The notes: generated by a model not told the origin, from the sequence alone. A stretch of DNA of 64,000 nt from Arion vulgaris (GCA_020796225.1 CM036760.1:6025001-6089000); one strand, 5' to 3'. Shown: positions 18,936 through 28,880, counted from the first letter of the stretch. Translations and numbers: made by a program.

Positions 18936-19646
18936 ATGTCTGCCGATCAACCACCAGTACGACAAAGAAATAGATGTCCAGATTGCAATCGTGTTTATAG
19001 ACATGTTAGATCTTTAAATCGACATAGGGCTAGTGCACATGGCGGAATACACTACACATGTGCTATCTGCCGAGTTGAATACCGGCATGCAGACAATCTA
19101 CAGCGCCATATGATTAAAGAACACGCACAATCAAGGGTATTACCATCATCCTGTGCTCACCCTACGACTTCATCAACTACCCTACCTCCAATATTCACGC
19201 CACGTTCACATGGATTACGTTCATCACGGAAACGAACTATAGACTCAATATTAGATATACAACATTCTCCCGGTAACCCTGTTTCGCCTGTACGAAAAAG
19301 AACTACAAACCCTGCAGAAACCAGTTCGACTTCACAAGGATTATCATCAATCCACACTGAAACTGACTCGTTACATACATTACCGCCAGATGTACATAAA
19401 ATATATACAGACAACTGGCACGCCATCAAGACACATTCAAAAATAAACAAATTCATGTCTACCTACACCTATTATCACAGTCCACACATGGAACATCCAA
19501 TAGCTTGGGGTGATCGCCTAGACAAGCTGTTTAAAAATCAGACAATCGTTTTAAAATTAATTACAGTCATCACACTATTCTCAGACATAAGGAAACAAAT
19601 GACCTTAGATTCTTTCATGCCTCCGCTAATAATGCCTGTGTTTTAG
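18936..19646 (+). CDS. C2H2 zinc-finger N-terminal part of PolB (right arm)
   Basis: The 236-residue protein is identical to that of the left arm, including the two C2H2 fingers and the premature stop after MPPLIMPVF. Since both arms share the frame break near 19,555, that change is older than the arm duplication, or the break is a programmed or spliced junction. Reading continues in a second frame into conserved PolB N-terminal sequence. Confidence 0.8.
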   Translation: MSADQPPVRQRNRCPDCNRVYRHVRSLNRHRASAHGGIHYTCAICRVEYRHADNLQRHMIKEHAQSRVLPSSCAHPTTSSTTLPPIFTPRSHGLRSSRKRTIDSILDIQHSPGNPVSPVRKRTTNPAETSSTSQGLSSIHTETDSLHTLPPDVHKIYTDNWHAIKTHSKINKFMSTYTYYHSPHMEHPIAWGDRLDKLFKNQTIVLKLITVITLFSDIRKQMTLDSFMPPLIMPVF

Positions 19647-19729
19647 ACAAACCAATCTTAATTAATAATAGGACCGAATTTACCGCATTCCTTAAAAGGT
19701 TACACGACAGCGATATTCTAAATTATGCC

Positions 19730-20383
19730 ATGAAACAAAGACAACATTCTAGATATTCTGTTAATTCCATTCCTGCGACAAGCTTTTATCTCTATAAAAT
19801 TCCAAACTATCCGATAGGTTGCTGTATCGAACTGCCAGCGCACATAGTGTGCAATAAAAATATTACGAAATTTCAAGTCGACTCACACTCCAGACCATAT
19901 ACAGATAATCTGTGTTTGTTTAGATGTCTAGCTGTCCATCGGGGCGCTCCAGTTAAAAATGTTAGGCGACCCACACGGAAACTTCTGCTTCAGTGGCAAG
20001 TATACCAAAACTTAGCTTCTTTAATATCTTTCCCAGGTGTTAATCTAGTCGAAATTCCAGCATTAGAAACATGTTTCGGTATTAATATAGATGTCTTTGA
20101 ATACGATGATAAGCAGGCATTGACCCCAAAACTAAGGGGTAGTGATAGCTATAAAGATACCATGCGCATCTTATTATATAACAACCATTTCATGTACATA
20201 CCAAATATTGATAAAGCCGCAAACGCGTTTTCGTGTCCCAAATGCGGAAAGCTCTGGCCTAAATATTGCTGGTTGACCCGACATGAAAAGACGTGTTTAT
20301 TTGGTAAACAGCGAGAGTATTATAAGGAGAGTGTGTATAGTACACCGAGACTATTTGGGAATCGATTGATTCACATGGGATAG
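19730..20383 (+). CDS. PolB N-terminal region with C2HC finger (right arm)
   Basis: Open frame of 217 residues, containing the DNLCLFRCLAVHRG segment typical of Polinton-like PolB and the C2HC finger CPKCGKLWPKYC-x-LTRHEKTC. It closes after a single-base loss near 20,345, just before Exo I. In the left arm the same region is split earlier, by an A-run change near 14,275. Confidence 0.8.
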   Translation: MKQRQHSRYSVNSIPATSFYLYKIPNYPIGCCIELPAHIVCNKNITKFQVDSHSRPYTDNLCLFRCLAVHRGAPVKNVRRPTRKLLLQWQVYQNLASLISFPGVNLVEIPALETCFGINIDVFEYDDKQALTPKLRGSDSYKDTMRILLYNNHFMYIPNIDKAANAFSCPKCGKLWPKYCWLTRHEKTCLFGKQREYYKESVYSTPRLFGNRLIHMG

Positions 20384-20535
20384 CTGTTGATACGAGTTAT
20401 ATCTATCCCTATAGAGCGACATTTGATTTCGAATGTTATTTTGACCACTCAAATCTACCTAGCTGCGGCAAAGTCACCACATATTTAGCCAAACATGTCC
20501 CTCTGTCATGTTCTGTAGCGTCTAATATTCCCGGG

Positions 20536-21894
20536 GTGGAGGCACCTGTATGTTTCATAACATCGGGTGATCCACAAGAGTTGGTAGATCGAATGCTCGA
20601 GCACCTGTGTTACATCTCTGATATTGGTTACAAGCTCTTGTGTGCGCAGTTTGCTAGTATCTATACCCAATTAACCGAGTTGGGTGATGCTATACTGTTG
20701 GCAAGATTTGATGCTTATTTACGTGAACTTCCCGTTATAGGATTCAATTCGGGAAAATATGACCTAAACCTGATACTACCCTATCTCGTTACTTACTTTC
20801 TCAATCTCGACGTAGATTCCCCTTTTAATTTTGTTGTTAAAAGGAATCAGAATTTTATGTGTATAGGGACAAAGAAGCTTAGATGGCTCGATGTCGGGTC
20901 CTATATGGCTCCATCTTTTAATTATTCCAAATATCTAGCTGCCTATAAGGTAGAGGAGACAAAGGGTTTTTTCTGTTATGAGTATATAGATGCTCTATGT
21001 AAATTAAATGAAAAGAAGTTACCAAGTCATGGTGAATTCTTTTCCAAACTTAAAAATATAAATATCTCTGATATAGATTACAAACAGTGCCAACAAGTAT
21101 GGTTAGATAATAAAATGACCACGCTAAGAGATTTTCTTATTTGGTACAATAATAAGGATGTAGTCCCTTTTTTAGCTGCTTTAGAAAAACAGGTTAGTTT
21201 TTATGCTCAGCTAAAGATTGATATGTTTAAAGATGCCATATCGGTCCCTGGAATTACGTTAAAATATTTATTTAAAACTCTTGATAAAGAGGTCGCCTTT
21301 TCCTTGTGTTCCAATCGAGAGCAAGATCTGCATAAGACACTTAGAGCTAATATTGTGGTGGGCCTTCTATTATATTTCATAGATATCATGAAAAAGGAAA
21401 AACTTGTATTAGGGGTAATAAGGTGGTCCAGTGTATCAAAGGGCATGACCAATGCTTTATATCTATGGGCCTTGATGCAGAAAATGCCTACAGACTTTGC
21501 AGTTACCAGAAAACATGAGGATGGCTTCAGACCACACCGCGCTAATTATTACATCATCCAGTGTCGGGAATGGTTAACTTGGGCGGCGCACTTACATAGT
21601 ATTGATTTAAAGACACAATTCAACGGGAGCGAGATGCGTTTGGGTTCAAGACATATTAGAGTAGATGGCTGGGATAAACAAAATCGAACCGTGTATCAGT
21701 TTCACGGTTGTTTGTTTCATGGACATCCAAACTGTTCACTTACTCAAGGTAGAGATATTAACCCAATAAATAACAAACCCTTAGCTGACCTGTATAAAAA
21801 GACAGTAGATATTCGCGAGTACTTGACTAATGAAGTTAAGGTTTCTGTCATCGAAATGTGGGAATGTGAATGGCAAGATCTGAAAAAAAACTGA
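20536..21894 (+). CDS. PolB exonuclease/polymerase core (right arm)
   Basis: Open frame of 452 residues covering Exo II, Exo III and the inserted nuclease-like segment (RVDGWD...EMWECEW). Between about 21,350 and 21,450 a pair of small deletions totalling three bases changes about 30 residues and removes the motif A aspartate, although the frame stays open. It ends at an A-run stop near 21,894. Non-functional as polymerase. Confidence 0.85.
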   Translation: MEAPVCFITSGDPQELVDRMLEHLCYISDIGYKLLCAQFASIYTQLTELGDAILLARFDAYLRELPVIGFNSGKYDLNLILPYLVTYFLNLDVDSPFNFVVKRNQNFMCIGTKKLRWLDVGSYMAPSFNYSKYLAAYKVEETKGFFCYEYIDALCKLNEKKLPSHGEFFSKLKNINISDIDYKQCQQVWLDNKMTTLRDFLIWYNNKDVVPFLAALEKQVSFYAQLKIDMFKDAISVPGITLKYLFKTLDKEVAFSLCSNREQDLHKTLRANIVVGLLLYFIDIMKKEKLVLGVIRWSSVSKGMTNALYLWALMQKMPTDFAVTRKHEDGFRPHRANYYIIQCREWLTWAAHLHSIDLKTQFNGSEMRLGSRHIRVDGWDKQNRTVYQFHGCLFHGHPNCSLTQGRDINPINNKPLADLYKKTVDIREYLTNEVKVSVIEMWECEWQDLKKN

Positions 21895-21916
21895 TCAATC
21901 AGTCAGAAATTTTCTG

Positions 21917-22456
21917 TTGGCTAGACGCCCAAAACGTTTCCAATGTAAGTACCCTATCACCGAGGCAAAACTAGTTGCCGGTGTTTTAGATGAAACCCTA
22001 TTTGGGTTGGTAGAGTGTGACATTCATGTCCCAGACAGTTTAAAAGAGTATTTTTCAGAGATGACTCCAATCTTTAAAAATATTGACGTCACAAGAGCTG
22101 ATATAGGTGAATTTATGCGCGATTACGCCGTCAAACACAAACTTTTGTCGGGTAGTCGTCGAACTTTAATCGGTAGTTATAGAGGTGACAAAATTTTACT
22201 AGCGACTCCGTTGTTAAAATGGTATCTCAAACATGGTTTAATTGTTAGCAAAATATATCGTGTGATTGAATACCAGCCCGTCTCTTGTTTCAAACAATTT
22301 GGAGATAGTGTATCAGCTGCACGTCGCGCTGGGGATAGAGACGTGGGGTCCTCCATAACCAGTGAGACCATGAAACTTTTAGGAAACGCTGCCTATGGTA
22401 AGACCTTGACGAATAAGGCCATGCACTTAAACGTATCATACTGTCGGGGGGGCTGA
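21917..22456 (+). CDS. PolB motif B segment (right arm)
   Basis: Open frame of 179 residues equal to the left-arm segment, with VECDIHVP and GNAAYGKT. It stops in a G-run that is two bases longer than in the left arm. Confidence 0.8.
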   Translation: MARRPKRFQCKYPITEAKLVAGVLDETLFGLVECDIHVPDSLKEYFSEMTPIFKNIDVTRADIGEFMRDYAVKHKLLSGSRRTLIGSYRGDKILLATPLLKWYLKHGLIVSKIYRVIEYQPVSCFKQFGDSVSAARRAGDRDVGSSITSETMKLLGNAAYGKTLTNKAMHLNVSYCRGG

Positions 22457-22767
22457 GACAGGGGTCTTAATAAATAACCCCCTGTTTAAACATATGACGC
22501 AAATAGGTGAGGATATTTATGCGGTAGAAATGTTTAAAAAGAATACTATTTGGGATCTTCCGTTACAGATAGGCTTTTTTGTTTATCAATACGCAAAATT
22601 ACGAATGTTAGAGTTTTATTACGATTTTCTAGATAGGTTCGTAGATCGTTCCGATTTCCAATTGTGTGAAATGGACACTGATAGCTTATACTTAGCGCAG
22701 CGACATTAGTTGAGGTTGTTAAGCCCCACCTACGTAGTGAGTTTTATCAGGTATATAATAACTGGTT

Positions 22768-23216
22768 TCCAGCAGAAACTTGTTTACAGCATCACTCAAC
22801 CTTTATTAGTAGCCAGGGGACCATTAGTTTCGATTGCCCGAGTTGTCAGGCAAGACAATTATATGAGCGAAGAACTCCAGGTCTTTTCAAGTTAGAATAT
22901 GAAGGATCTGGAATGGTCTCTTTGTGTAGTAAAACATACCACTGCTTCGGGGACTACAATAAAACTAGCACCAAGGGTTTGACAAAACAACACAATATTT
23001 TAGACAAAAATATATTTTTAGATGTACTCACTACACAAGAATCGCAGGGTGGAAAGAATGTTGGTTTCAGAACACAAGCTGGGTCAATTTACACATATGA
23101 ACACCACAGAAACTCTCTCTCATATTTTTATATCAAACGACAACTACAATCAGATAATGTCACTACGATACCTCTATCTATATAAAACAGTTTATATTAG
23201 AGTTACACACAAAGTG

Positions 23217-23262
<46 letters not shown>

Positions 23263-23592
23263 TTACACTGCCCTATTGTATTTCCATATTTGTTGTATCT
23301 CATAACACAACTTATGCACAGATATATACTTGGTGAATCAATAAATTTATATATATGTCTAGCGTTTTGTTATATGTTATTATGTCAATACATGTTATAT
23401 GTACTATACTTTTTAAAGGGAAGATAACTCTACCACACACGAAAAAAAAAAAATTATCTCCCTTACTATCTTAAAAATTATTGATCAAATTCAACCAATT
23501 AATTACTATATATCTTCATGATATATCGATTAGCAGCGGTTTCAACCGCTAGATAATTGTTTTAATACCTGACATTAACTAAAAACACTACT
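22768..23592. repeat. Terminal inverted repeat, right arm outer
   Basis: Inverted match to 10,640-11,428 and 16,731-17,548, including the polymerase C-terminal coding end and an (AT)n run of about 42 bp. The last 60 bp differ more from the other termini than the rest, apart from the hairpin and the outermost bases, which end CACTACT. Confidence 0.85.
23535..23550. promoter_or_regulatory. Terminal hairpin, right
   Basis: AGCGGTT and AACCGCT pair over a 2-base gap. It occupies the place of the GCGGTGC/GCACCGC hairpin at the left end but uses different, still complementary, bases. Confidence 0.6.
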
Positions 23593-23598
23593 TTTATC
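23593..23598. repeat. 6-bp target-site duplication, right
   Basis: TTTATC immediately after the terminal CACTACT, identical to the hexamer at 10,634. Confidence 0.8.
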
Positions 23599-23599
23599 G

Positions 23600-23810
23600 C
23601 CTCTACCAGTCAGAGATTTCATAGGGCGCTTTTTATTTCTTGAAATTTTGTCTCCAACTTCAATTTCCTGCTTTGTGATTCTTTGAGAACTTCTTCTAAG
23701 AGTATGCCCAACATATCTCTATCTTCGTTTTCTTAATAATAGTTGTTACTAGAGGTCGACCAGATATTTCTCTGATTTAATCACTTCTCCTGAATGCGTC
23801 CCCTTTTTAA
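23600..23810 (-). mobile_element. LINE 3'-end remnant
   Basis: Minus-strand copy of the LINE tail family at 1480-1735 and 57,550-57,880 (ttcttctaagagtatgccca, ggtcgaccagatatttctct). The palindromic element inserted next to or into it. Confidence 0.6.
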
Positions 23811-23984
23811 TAAGGTATAAATGTGTAAGTCTTAAGAGAAAAAACAAAAACGAATTACATAATTATCTTTTAAGCAACCGTTTTGAATCGTAAACTCCTG
23901 CATAGAACAAGTAGGACATGAACATGATATGGTAATAGAAACACCAGCATCACACAGCTATGACGTTCATTATTGTTTACCATA

Positions 23985-24420
23985 TTGATGGTATACATAA
24001 TTGATTGATTGATAGGACATTCATCATTGCATTTCAGTGAGTAACCATGTGTGCTCCGATCTCTTTCTTTCACAGAAAGATCTCAGCTGCAGTGCACGAA
24101 CAACGTAGCACCGTTGAGGATCCTCGATGTAAATTTGAAGATGGTGAAGATATTCTTGGAGGAAGTTTATTTATCTTTTTTGATAATGAATTTGACCCGG
24201 GATGCGGCTTCACGATTCTTGTTTTTAAACTGTCAAGGGTTCTTGTACGAGGTCAAATTGAACACGTCACCTACGTCTTATCGTCTATCTCCGAGAGGAC
24301 TAGGAACTCTATCTCACCTAAAGTGATATCAGGAATCTCTGGAAAACTATCCAGATTGCTTCACAAAGGAGCGAACATAGTACCTTTGGCAAGAGAGACC
24401 AGCATCTAACCTCTATACCA
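23985..24420 (-). mobile_element. SINE, family F, long copy
   Basis: Read on the minus strand it has a tRNA-like head (gtctctgtggtatagaggtta, gttcgctcctt), a long body and a tcaatcaatcaa tail. Plus-strand reading frames inside it are incidental. Related to 5310-5465 and 61,130-61,490. Confidence 0.65.
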
Positions 24421-24444
24421 CAGAGACATCTATGGTATTTATAT

Positions 24445-24745
24445 TGGGGTCTCTGTGGCTAAGTGGTTACGCCCTTTACCTTGTGAGTCGAAGGTCTCTG
24501 TGGCTAAGTGGTTACGCCTTTACCTTGTGAGTCGAAGGTCGTGGGTTCGAATCCGACCGCGCCATTCTGTTCACGAGTGCAGTTTTTTCCAGAGACCCCT
24601 AGGATTGTTGCTGGAGCTACGGAGTTCGCGCTTTGTACAATACTCTCGGCAGGTGGCTTGCCATTTCTGCGGAGAGGGACCGAGCCATATGGGGTAAAAC
24701 CCGGTGCAATAAAGTCAATCCTTCGGCTTTAAAACCCCTTTTGGT
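24445..24745 (+). mobile_element. SINE, family C (tRNA-derived), head duplicated
   Basis: The head gtctctgtggctaagtggtt and B box ggttcgaatcc are tRNA-like. The first 45 bp of the head occur twice in tandem (about 24,450-24,494 and 24,495-24,538). The body contains attgttgctggagctacgga. Other copies: 28,436, 56,580 and 60,575 onward. Confidence 0.85.
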
Positions 24746-24749
24746 ATTT

Positions 24750-26400
24750 ATATGAAGAGATTGTTCCAGAAAAACGGAAGAAGGAAATAATTGTTAGGAT
24801 TTCTCAAAAATGGGATCTCAAAGATTGCAGCAACTATAGAGTGATCACCCGTATTATCAGTGGTGACTTAAACATTTGGTAAAATCATTCTCAATAGAAA
24901 CAAAGGATTAGTGGATACAACCCTTAGGAAGAATACACTGGAATTTAAAATTGGGAAAAGCTGTTTAGACTAAACAATTACCCCTAGACTAATCTTGGAG
25001 GGACATATTCAAAGCCAACATTCGCTGATCATAAATTTCATCATTTAAAAAGATTTTGATAACCTGCACAGATTCTCTTGTGTATTATTCTGAGATCCTA
25101 TGAAATGCTATCTGAAACAATAAACGTTTTCGAAAGCCTGAATACTGGTTCATAGTATGCAGTCTGCACTGACGATAGCTAAAGAGACTGGATTATAACC
25201 TTAGTAAAGCAAGATTTTATTTTATCTCCGTTATTGTAAAGAGAGGTCGACCTCAAGAGACCCTGAAACGAACTTTGCTGAGAGAGGCAGGAAATATCGG
25301 TCTCAGTTCCATGGAGGAGATTGAGCGAGTTGCCCAGGATAGAGCGGTATGGAGAATTTATTTGCAGGCCCTATATAACGTATAACGGGTACGAGATGAA
25401 TTATTATTATTATTATTATTATTGTTTAGAGTGACCATTGCTTGGTGATGAGAAAATGTTGCAGGGGCGAAACTGACATCAATTGGGTCAAAAATTGTCA
25501 ACTGAAAGATATGGATTTTGCAGATGATATTGCCTCAAAACAACTAGGATAAGCAAATTAAAACATATAACTTATCATGCATAGCATCACAAGTTGTACT
25601 GCAGAGCAGCAATGAAAAGACAAATTTAATGAAGAGACATTTGGCAAGAAATACAGGTATCACGCTTGAAAACAAAGAAATAAAAATAAAATAGCACTTC
25701 ACATATGTGGGTAGAAATTTTGATTGCTTCGCAAATATAAAAACGAAATTATGATACAAATTGTCAAAAGAAACATTAATTTTAAAATATCTCAATAAAA
25801 TACAAAACTCCAAGTTATGTTGTTATTAAACTAACATACAAATTTTCATAAATTGCAATGTTGTATCCATTCTAACATATGCCAGCGAGAGTTGTTGTAT
25901 CCATCCTTACATATGCTAGCAAAAGTTATTGTATCCATCCTAACATATGCCAGCGAGAGTTGTTGTATCCATTCTAACATATGCCAGCGAGAGTTGGAAA
26001 GGACTAAAGATATCGAATGCAAGTTGAGTACAATTTTAAAAACACTATGTCGAAACATAGTGAGCATAAAATATGACAGATGCAGGTATGATGAAATCAT
26101 AGAAATATCTGGTAAATAACTAGTAACAATTGTTAGAAAAAAGATAAGATGGAGATATGTTGGGCGTATTCTGAGAAGAAATGATCAAAGAATCACAAAT
26201 CAGGTATTGTGGGGGAGGGTTAGGTCCAAGAAAGAGTACATGAAGAAAGAACACAATAGGTAAACTCTGACTACTTTACTCAGAGAAGGAAACAAATGGA
26301 TTCAATTCCATGGAGGAAATTGGGTGAGTTGACCAAGACAGAGCGGTATGAACAAATTGCTTACATGCACTATGTAACGTATAACGATACAAGAGGAATA
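24750..26400 (+). pseudogene. LINE reverse transcriptase remnant
   Basis: Decayed non-LTR reverse transcriptase. Recognisable pieces in order: a K-K-G-D-L-like and CSNYR segment near 24,810, F-x-x-A-F-D-like remains near 25,060, the catalytic DFADDIA at about 25,512, ILTYASES near 25,880 and the RW..G-like tail near 26,150. Many stops and frameshifts. A LINE tail of the 1480-1735 type (25,245-25,400) interrupts it. Beyond 25,860 a 34-bp unit is repeated four times. Confidence 0.75.
25858..25998. repeat. 34-bp tandem repeat in LINE remnant
   Basis: Four units of ttgtatccattctaacatat followed by gccagcgagagttg, period about 34-38. The unit encodes the LTYASES region of LINE reverse transcriptase, so it arose within the LINE. 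Confidence 0.8.
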
Positions 26401-26486
26401 TAATAGTAGTGATAATAATATTACTAATACAAAAATCGACCAAGATATCACATCTATGAACTAAAATATAAATGAAATGAAAATGG

Positions 26487-26585
26487 TGGTATATCCTTTA
26501 TATGACGTCACCATCGACCATAGTAAACGAGTTTTAAATTTTATATGCACCACTTATACGTTCAGTAGTTTGTCATTGCTTTCAA
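26487..26585 (-). mobile_element. SINE, family B, partial
   Basis: Minus-strand 3' portion (tatcctttatatgacgtcac, accacttatacgttcagtag) matching the complete minus copy at 57,897-58,135. Confidence 0.65.
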
Positions 26586-26779
26586 AAAATATATAGTATA
26601 AAGAAACACACCAAGACAGCACACACATATGACCTAAAACACAGGGCCGTGCCGTGATATGATATAGATAAGCGTCTGCATCAGGCGGCACCGTTAGGGA
26701 GGAGGAGGGGGCACATAAGCAGGGAAATCACAATCACAATTGAAGTTTTTTTTAAAGAAAAAGCATTTAAGGGACGGCA

Positions 26780-27000
26780 TTTCGAAAACTTAATATCAAA
26801 GCAGGCATTGAAGTGTGATGCAAGGGGTTCAAGAAAGAGAGAACGACCTAAGACGACCCTGAAACAAACTTTGCTGAGAGAGGCAAGAAATATTGGTCTC
26901 AGTTCCATGGTCCATGGAGGACATTGAGCGAGTTGTCCAGGATAGAGCGGCATGGAGATATTACTTGCAGGCCCTATGTAACTTATAACGGTACGAAAGG
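26780..27000 (+). mobile_element. LINE 3'-end remnant
   Basis: Same tail as 1480-1735 and 25,245-25,400 (aaactttgctgagagaggca, gcaggccctatgtaac). No open frame of note. Confidence 0.65.
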
Positions 27001-27049
27001 AATTATTGTTATTATTTCGAAGACTTGCATCATACTGGGAAAATATACC

Positions 27050-27300
27050 GCACGGTCCTGCTAAAACAATATAGTATAAATAAACACACCAAGACAGCAC
27101 ACATCTATGACCTTTAAAAGTACACACCAAGACTGCAGATATATCATCTAAAACAATATAGTATAAATAAACACACCAAGACAACACACATATATAACCT
27201 TTAAAAGTACACACCAAGACTGCAGATATATGACCTAAAACAATATAGTATATAGAAACACACCAAGACAACACACATCTATGACCTTTAAAAGTATGGT
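27050..27300. repeat. Tandem repeat, about 60-90 bp units
   Basis: Units with acaatatagtataaataaac, caccaagacagcacacat and ctatgacctttaaaagtaca repeat about three times; a further partial unit lies at 26,585-26,640. The minus-strand reading frame there is repeat-driven. Confidence 0.75.
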
Positions 27301-27590
27301 ATATAGAAACCGCGGATATTCAAAGTAAAGACAACACTTTCAGTTTTGTTATTGTTACCAACGTTACTCTAAACACAATCACCTGTTGCTCTTGGCAACA
27401 ACGGTGTCTTGGGTAAACCAGCAAATACCAGCGTACAGAGAAGTCATTTACCGTAGAGATTTGTTAATAACTTAAAGTTATTCTAGAGACAGAAAGAACC
27501 AGAAAGGTAAAAGAAATGAAGGTGCTGAAGATAAGAAGAAATGAATCAATAATAGACAATTTAATGAAACTAATGAAAACGGAATTGTGA

Positions 27591-27830
27591 GCGTCTGTAG
27601 CTCAAACGGTAGTGAGCACGATCACAAACCCAAGCGTACCTTGTTCAAACCCACGGTGGGAAAGTTTGGAAGCAAATTCGTTTTCGTGAGATTTTTACAA
27701 AATAAGGTAAAAGTATACCTCACCGTTTAGAAAGTAATAGCAAACTACTAACCGTATAAGTGGTGCCTAGAAAATCAACGACTGTGGTTGATAGCTACGT
27801 CCTGTAAAGGATATGCCATGATGATAATGA
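27591..27830 (+). mobile_element. SINE, family B (tRNA-derived)
   Basis: Head gcgtctgtagctcaaacggt with a B-box-like gttcaaaccc, then a body with gaaagtttggaagcaaattc and gcaaactactaaccgtataa. Matches 28,623, 35,140 and 57,897 copies. Confidence 0.8.
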
Positions 27831-27859
27831 TAAAGTGAAGTTGTGACATCTTCCTCATC

Positions 27860-28118
27860 TCTCTTCTTCATCGAACGCTTAATATCGAACACTTGTTAAC
27901 CACGCTTTGTTGATTTGTATGTGTTCCGAGCCTAAGAGCAACTGTACGTTGTGCCGGTTATGCGCCTACAAGTAAGTCAGCACATCCGATTTCTGTGACA
28001 CTTTTTATTTACTAGGGTAGCTTCCTAAGGCCCTATCTTAGTAGCATCTTACCACATGCCTTGTAGGTTACAGTGTTACTATCTGATTCCCTTGCAAGCC
28101 ACGGAAACACACGGGTGA
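27860..28118 (-). mobile_element. SINE, family D
   Basis: Minus-strand copy: cacatccgatttctgtgaca in the middle, head side ending in ccacggaaacacacggg. Confidence 0.75.
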
Positions 28119-28214
28119 AGTTGTGACATAAGGATGAGTGTTGTAGCATTAAAGTTATACAGCCATGTAAAGATATAGAACGCTAGATATGTTAGGCTGG
28201 TATGCGTCAGCCTT

Positions 28215-28415
28215 GCCCGTCTGCCCAGCGTGTTCGTAGCGCGTTGGGCTACGGGTGACTATCCCTCTGTGTGTGCGGGTTCAATTCCGCGGGATGGCAG
28301 AAAAGCCACAGATTCCCAGATTTACGGTGTTCGTGGCACCGAACCGAAGGGTACGATGTCCATGGCACGAGCCGAAGAGCTGAAAAGCTCAAGTGCTTCT
28401 GGATCAGAAAAATAA
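28215..28415 (+). mobile_element. SINE, family A
   Basis: Same as 9551-9757, with gggttcaattccgcgggatg intact and an A-rich tail. Confidence 0.85.
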
Positions 28416-28435
28416 ATAAATCCACAAGCAGTTAA

Positions 28436-28575
28436 GATTGTTGCCGGAGCACGGAGTTCGTGCTTTGTGCAATACTTTCGACAGATGGCGTGTCATTTCT
28501 GCAGATAGGGACAGAGACATATGTGGAAAAACCCGCCGAAATGAAGTCAATTCCTCGGCATCGAAACATCCCTTT
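28436..28575 (+). mobile_element. SINE, family C, 3' part
   Basis: Matches the body of 24,445-24,745 from ttgttgccggagcacggagt to the end. No tRNA-like head. Confidence 0.75.
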
Positions 28576-28622
28576 TTTATATTATGTTATACCATTTTAA
28601 TTTACATGTTATTATTTATATA

Positions 28623-28860
28623 GGTGGCGTCAGTGGCCTAGGGGATAATGACTCTGTCTATTAACCACGACGTTCTGAGTTCGAATCACGCTGCGGACAG
28701 TTTGGTTGCAAATTGTTTCGTGTAGATTTTTACAAAAGGACGATGGCACCACCCGTTCAGAAAGCAATGGCAAACTACTGAACGTAATAATGCCTAGAAA
28801 AATCACAAACAGCGTTTAAAAGCTGAGGTTGATTCGCAAAGTCCTGTAGAGGATATGTAA
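28623..28860 (+). mobile_element. SINE, family B variant
   Basis: Head ggcgtcagtggcctagggga with B box gagttcgaatc, then the family B body. The head differs from the 27,591 copy, so the same body is joined to another tRNA-like head. Confidence 0.75.
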
Positions 28861-28880
28861 TTAACTTAACTTTATTTATA

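Larger units (their letters stand above)
18936..23185 (+). pseudogene. Family B DNA polymerase, right arm (broken)
   Basis: Mirror copy of the left-arm gene with the same domain order. Frames: fingers to 19,646; N-terminal region through the C2HC finger 19,730-20,383; exonuclease and polymerase core 20,536-21,894; motif B segment 21,917-22,456; motif C segment 22,494-22,709; C terminus 22,913-23,185. Breaks near 19,555 and 22,705 are shared with the left arm. Breaks at about 20,345 and within 21,350-21,450 are unique to this arm. At 14,275 of the left arm this arm is open, so each arm is intact where the other is broken at several points. Motif A is scrambled here (see finding), so this copy is the more damaged one. 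Confidence 0.88.
10640..23592. mobile_element. Inverted-dimer Polinton/adintovirus-like element (PolB + Bcl-2)
   Basis: A palindromic element of 12,953 bp. Coding parts of the arms mirror each other around position 17,098, with identical zinc-finger and Bcl-2-like proteins in both. Outer ends are AGTAGTG and its inverse with a 6-bp target duplication. Each arm has a family B DNA polymerase gene and a divergently placed Bcl-2-like gene. The right arm (about 16,707-23,592) is a complete unit with inverted termini of about 0.8 kb; the left arm (10,640-16,705) has only 63 bp of its inner terminus. Family B polymerase, long inverted termini, AG ends and 6-bp duplications are established Polinton traits. 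Integrase, ATPase, protease and capsid genes are absent, so it would need help in trans. Classification is inferred from the polymerase and ends; a distinct small element family is equally possible. Confidence 0.85.

Noticed and set aside
10640..23592. Complete Polinton with capsid and integrase genes
   Set aside because: Nothing resembling integrase, ATPase, protease, major or minor capsid is visible in either arm.
24047..24409. Plus-strand 120-residue protein
   Set aside because: Lies inside a SINE-like repeat whose relatives at 61.1 kb do not keep the frame.
26681..27274. 197-residue minus-strand frame
   Set aside because: Covers a tandem repeat and LINE tail antisense; repeated YYIVL blocks come from the repeat.
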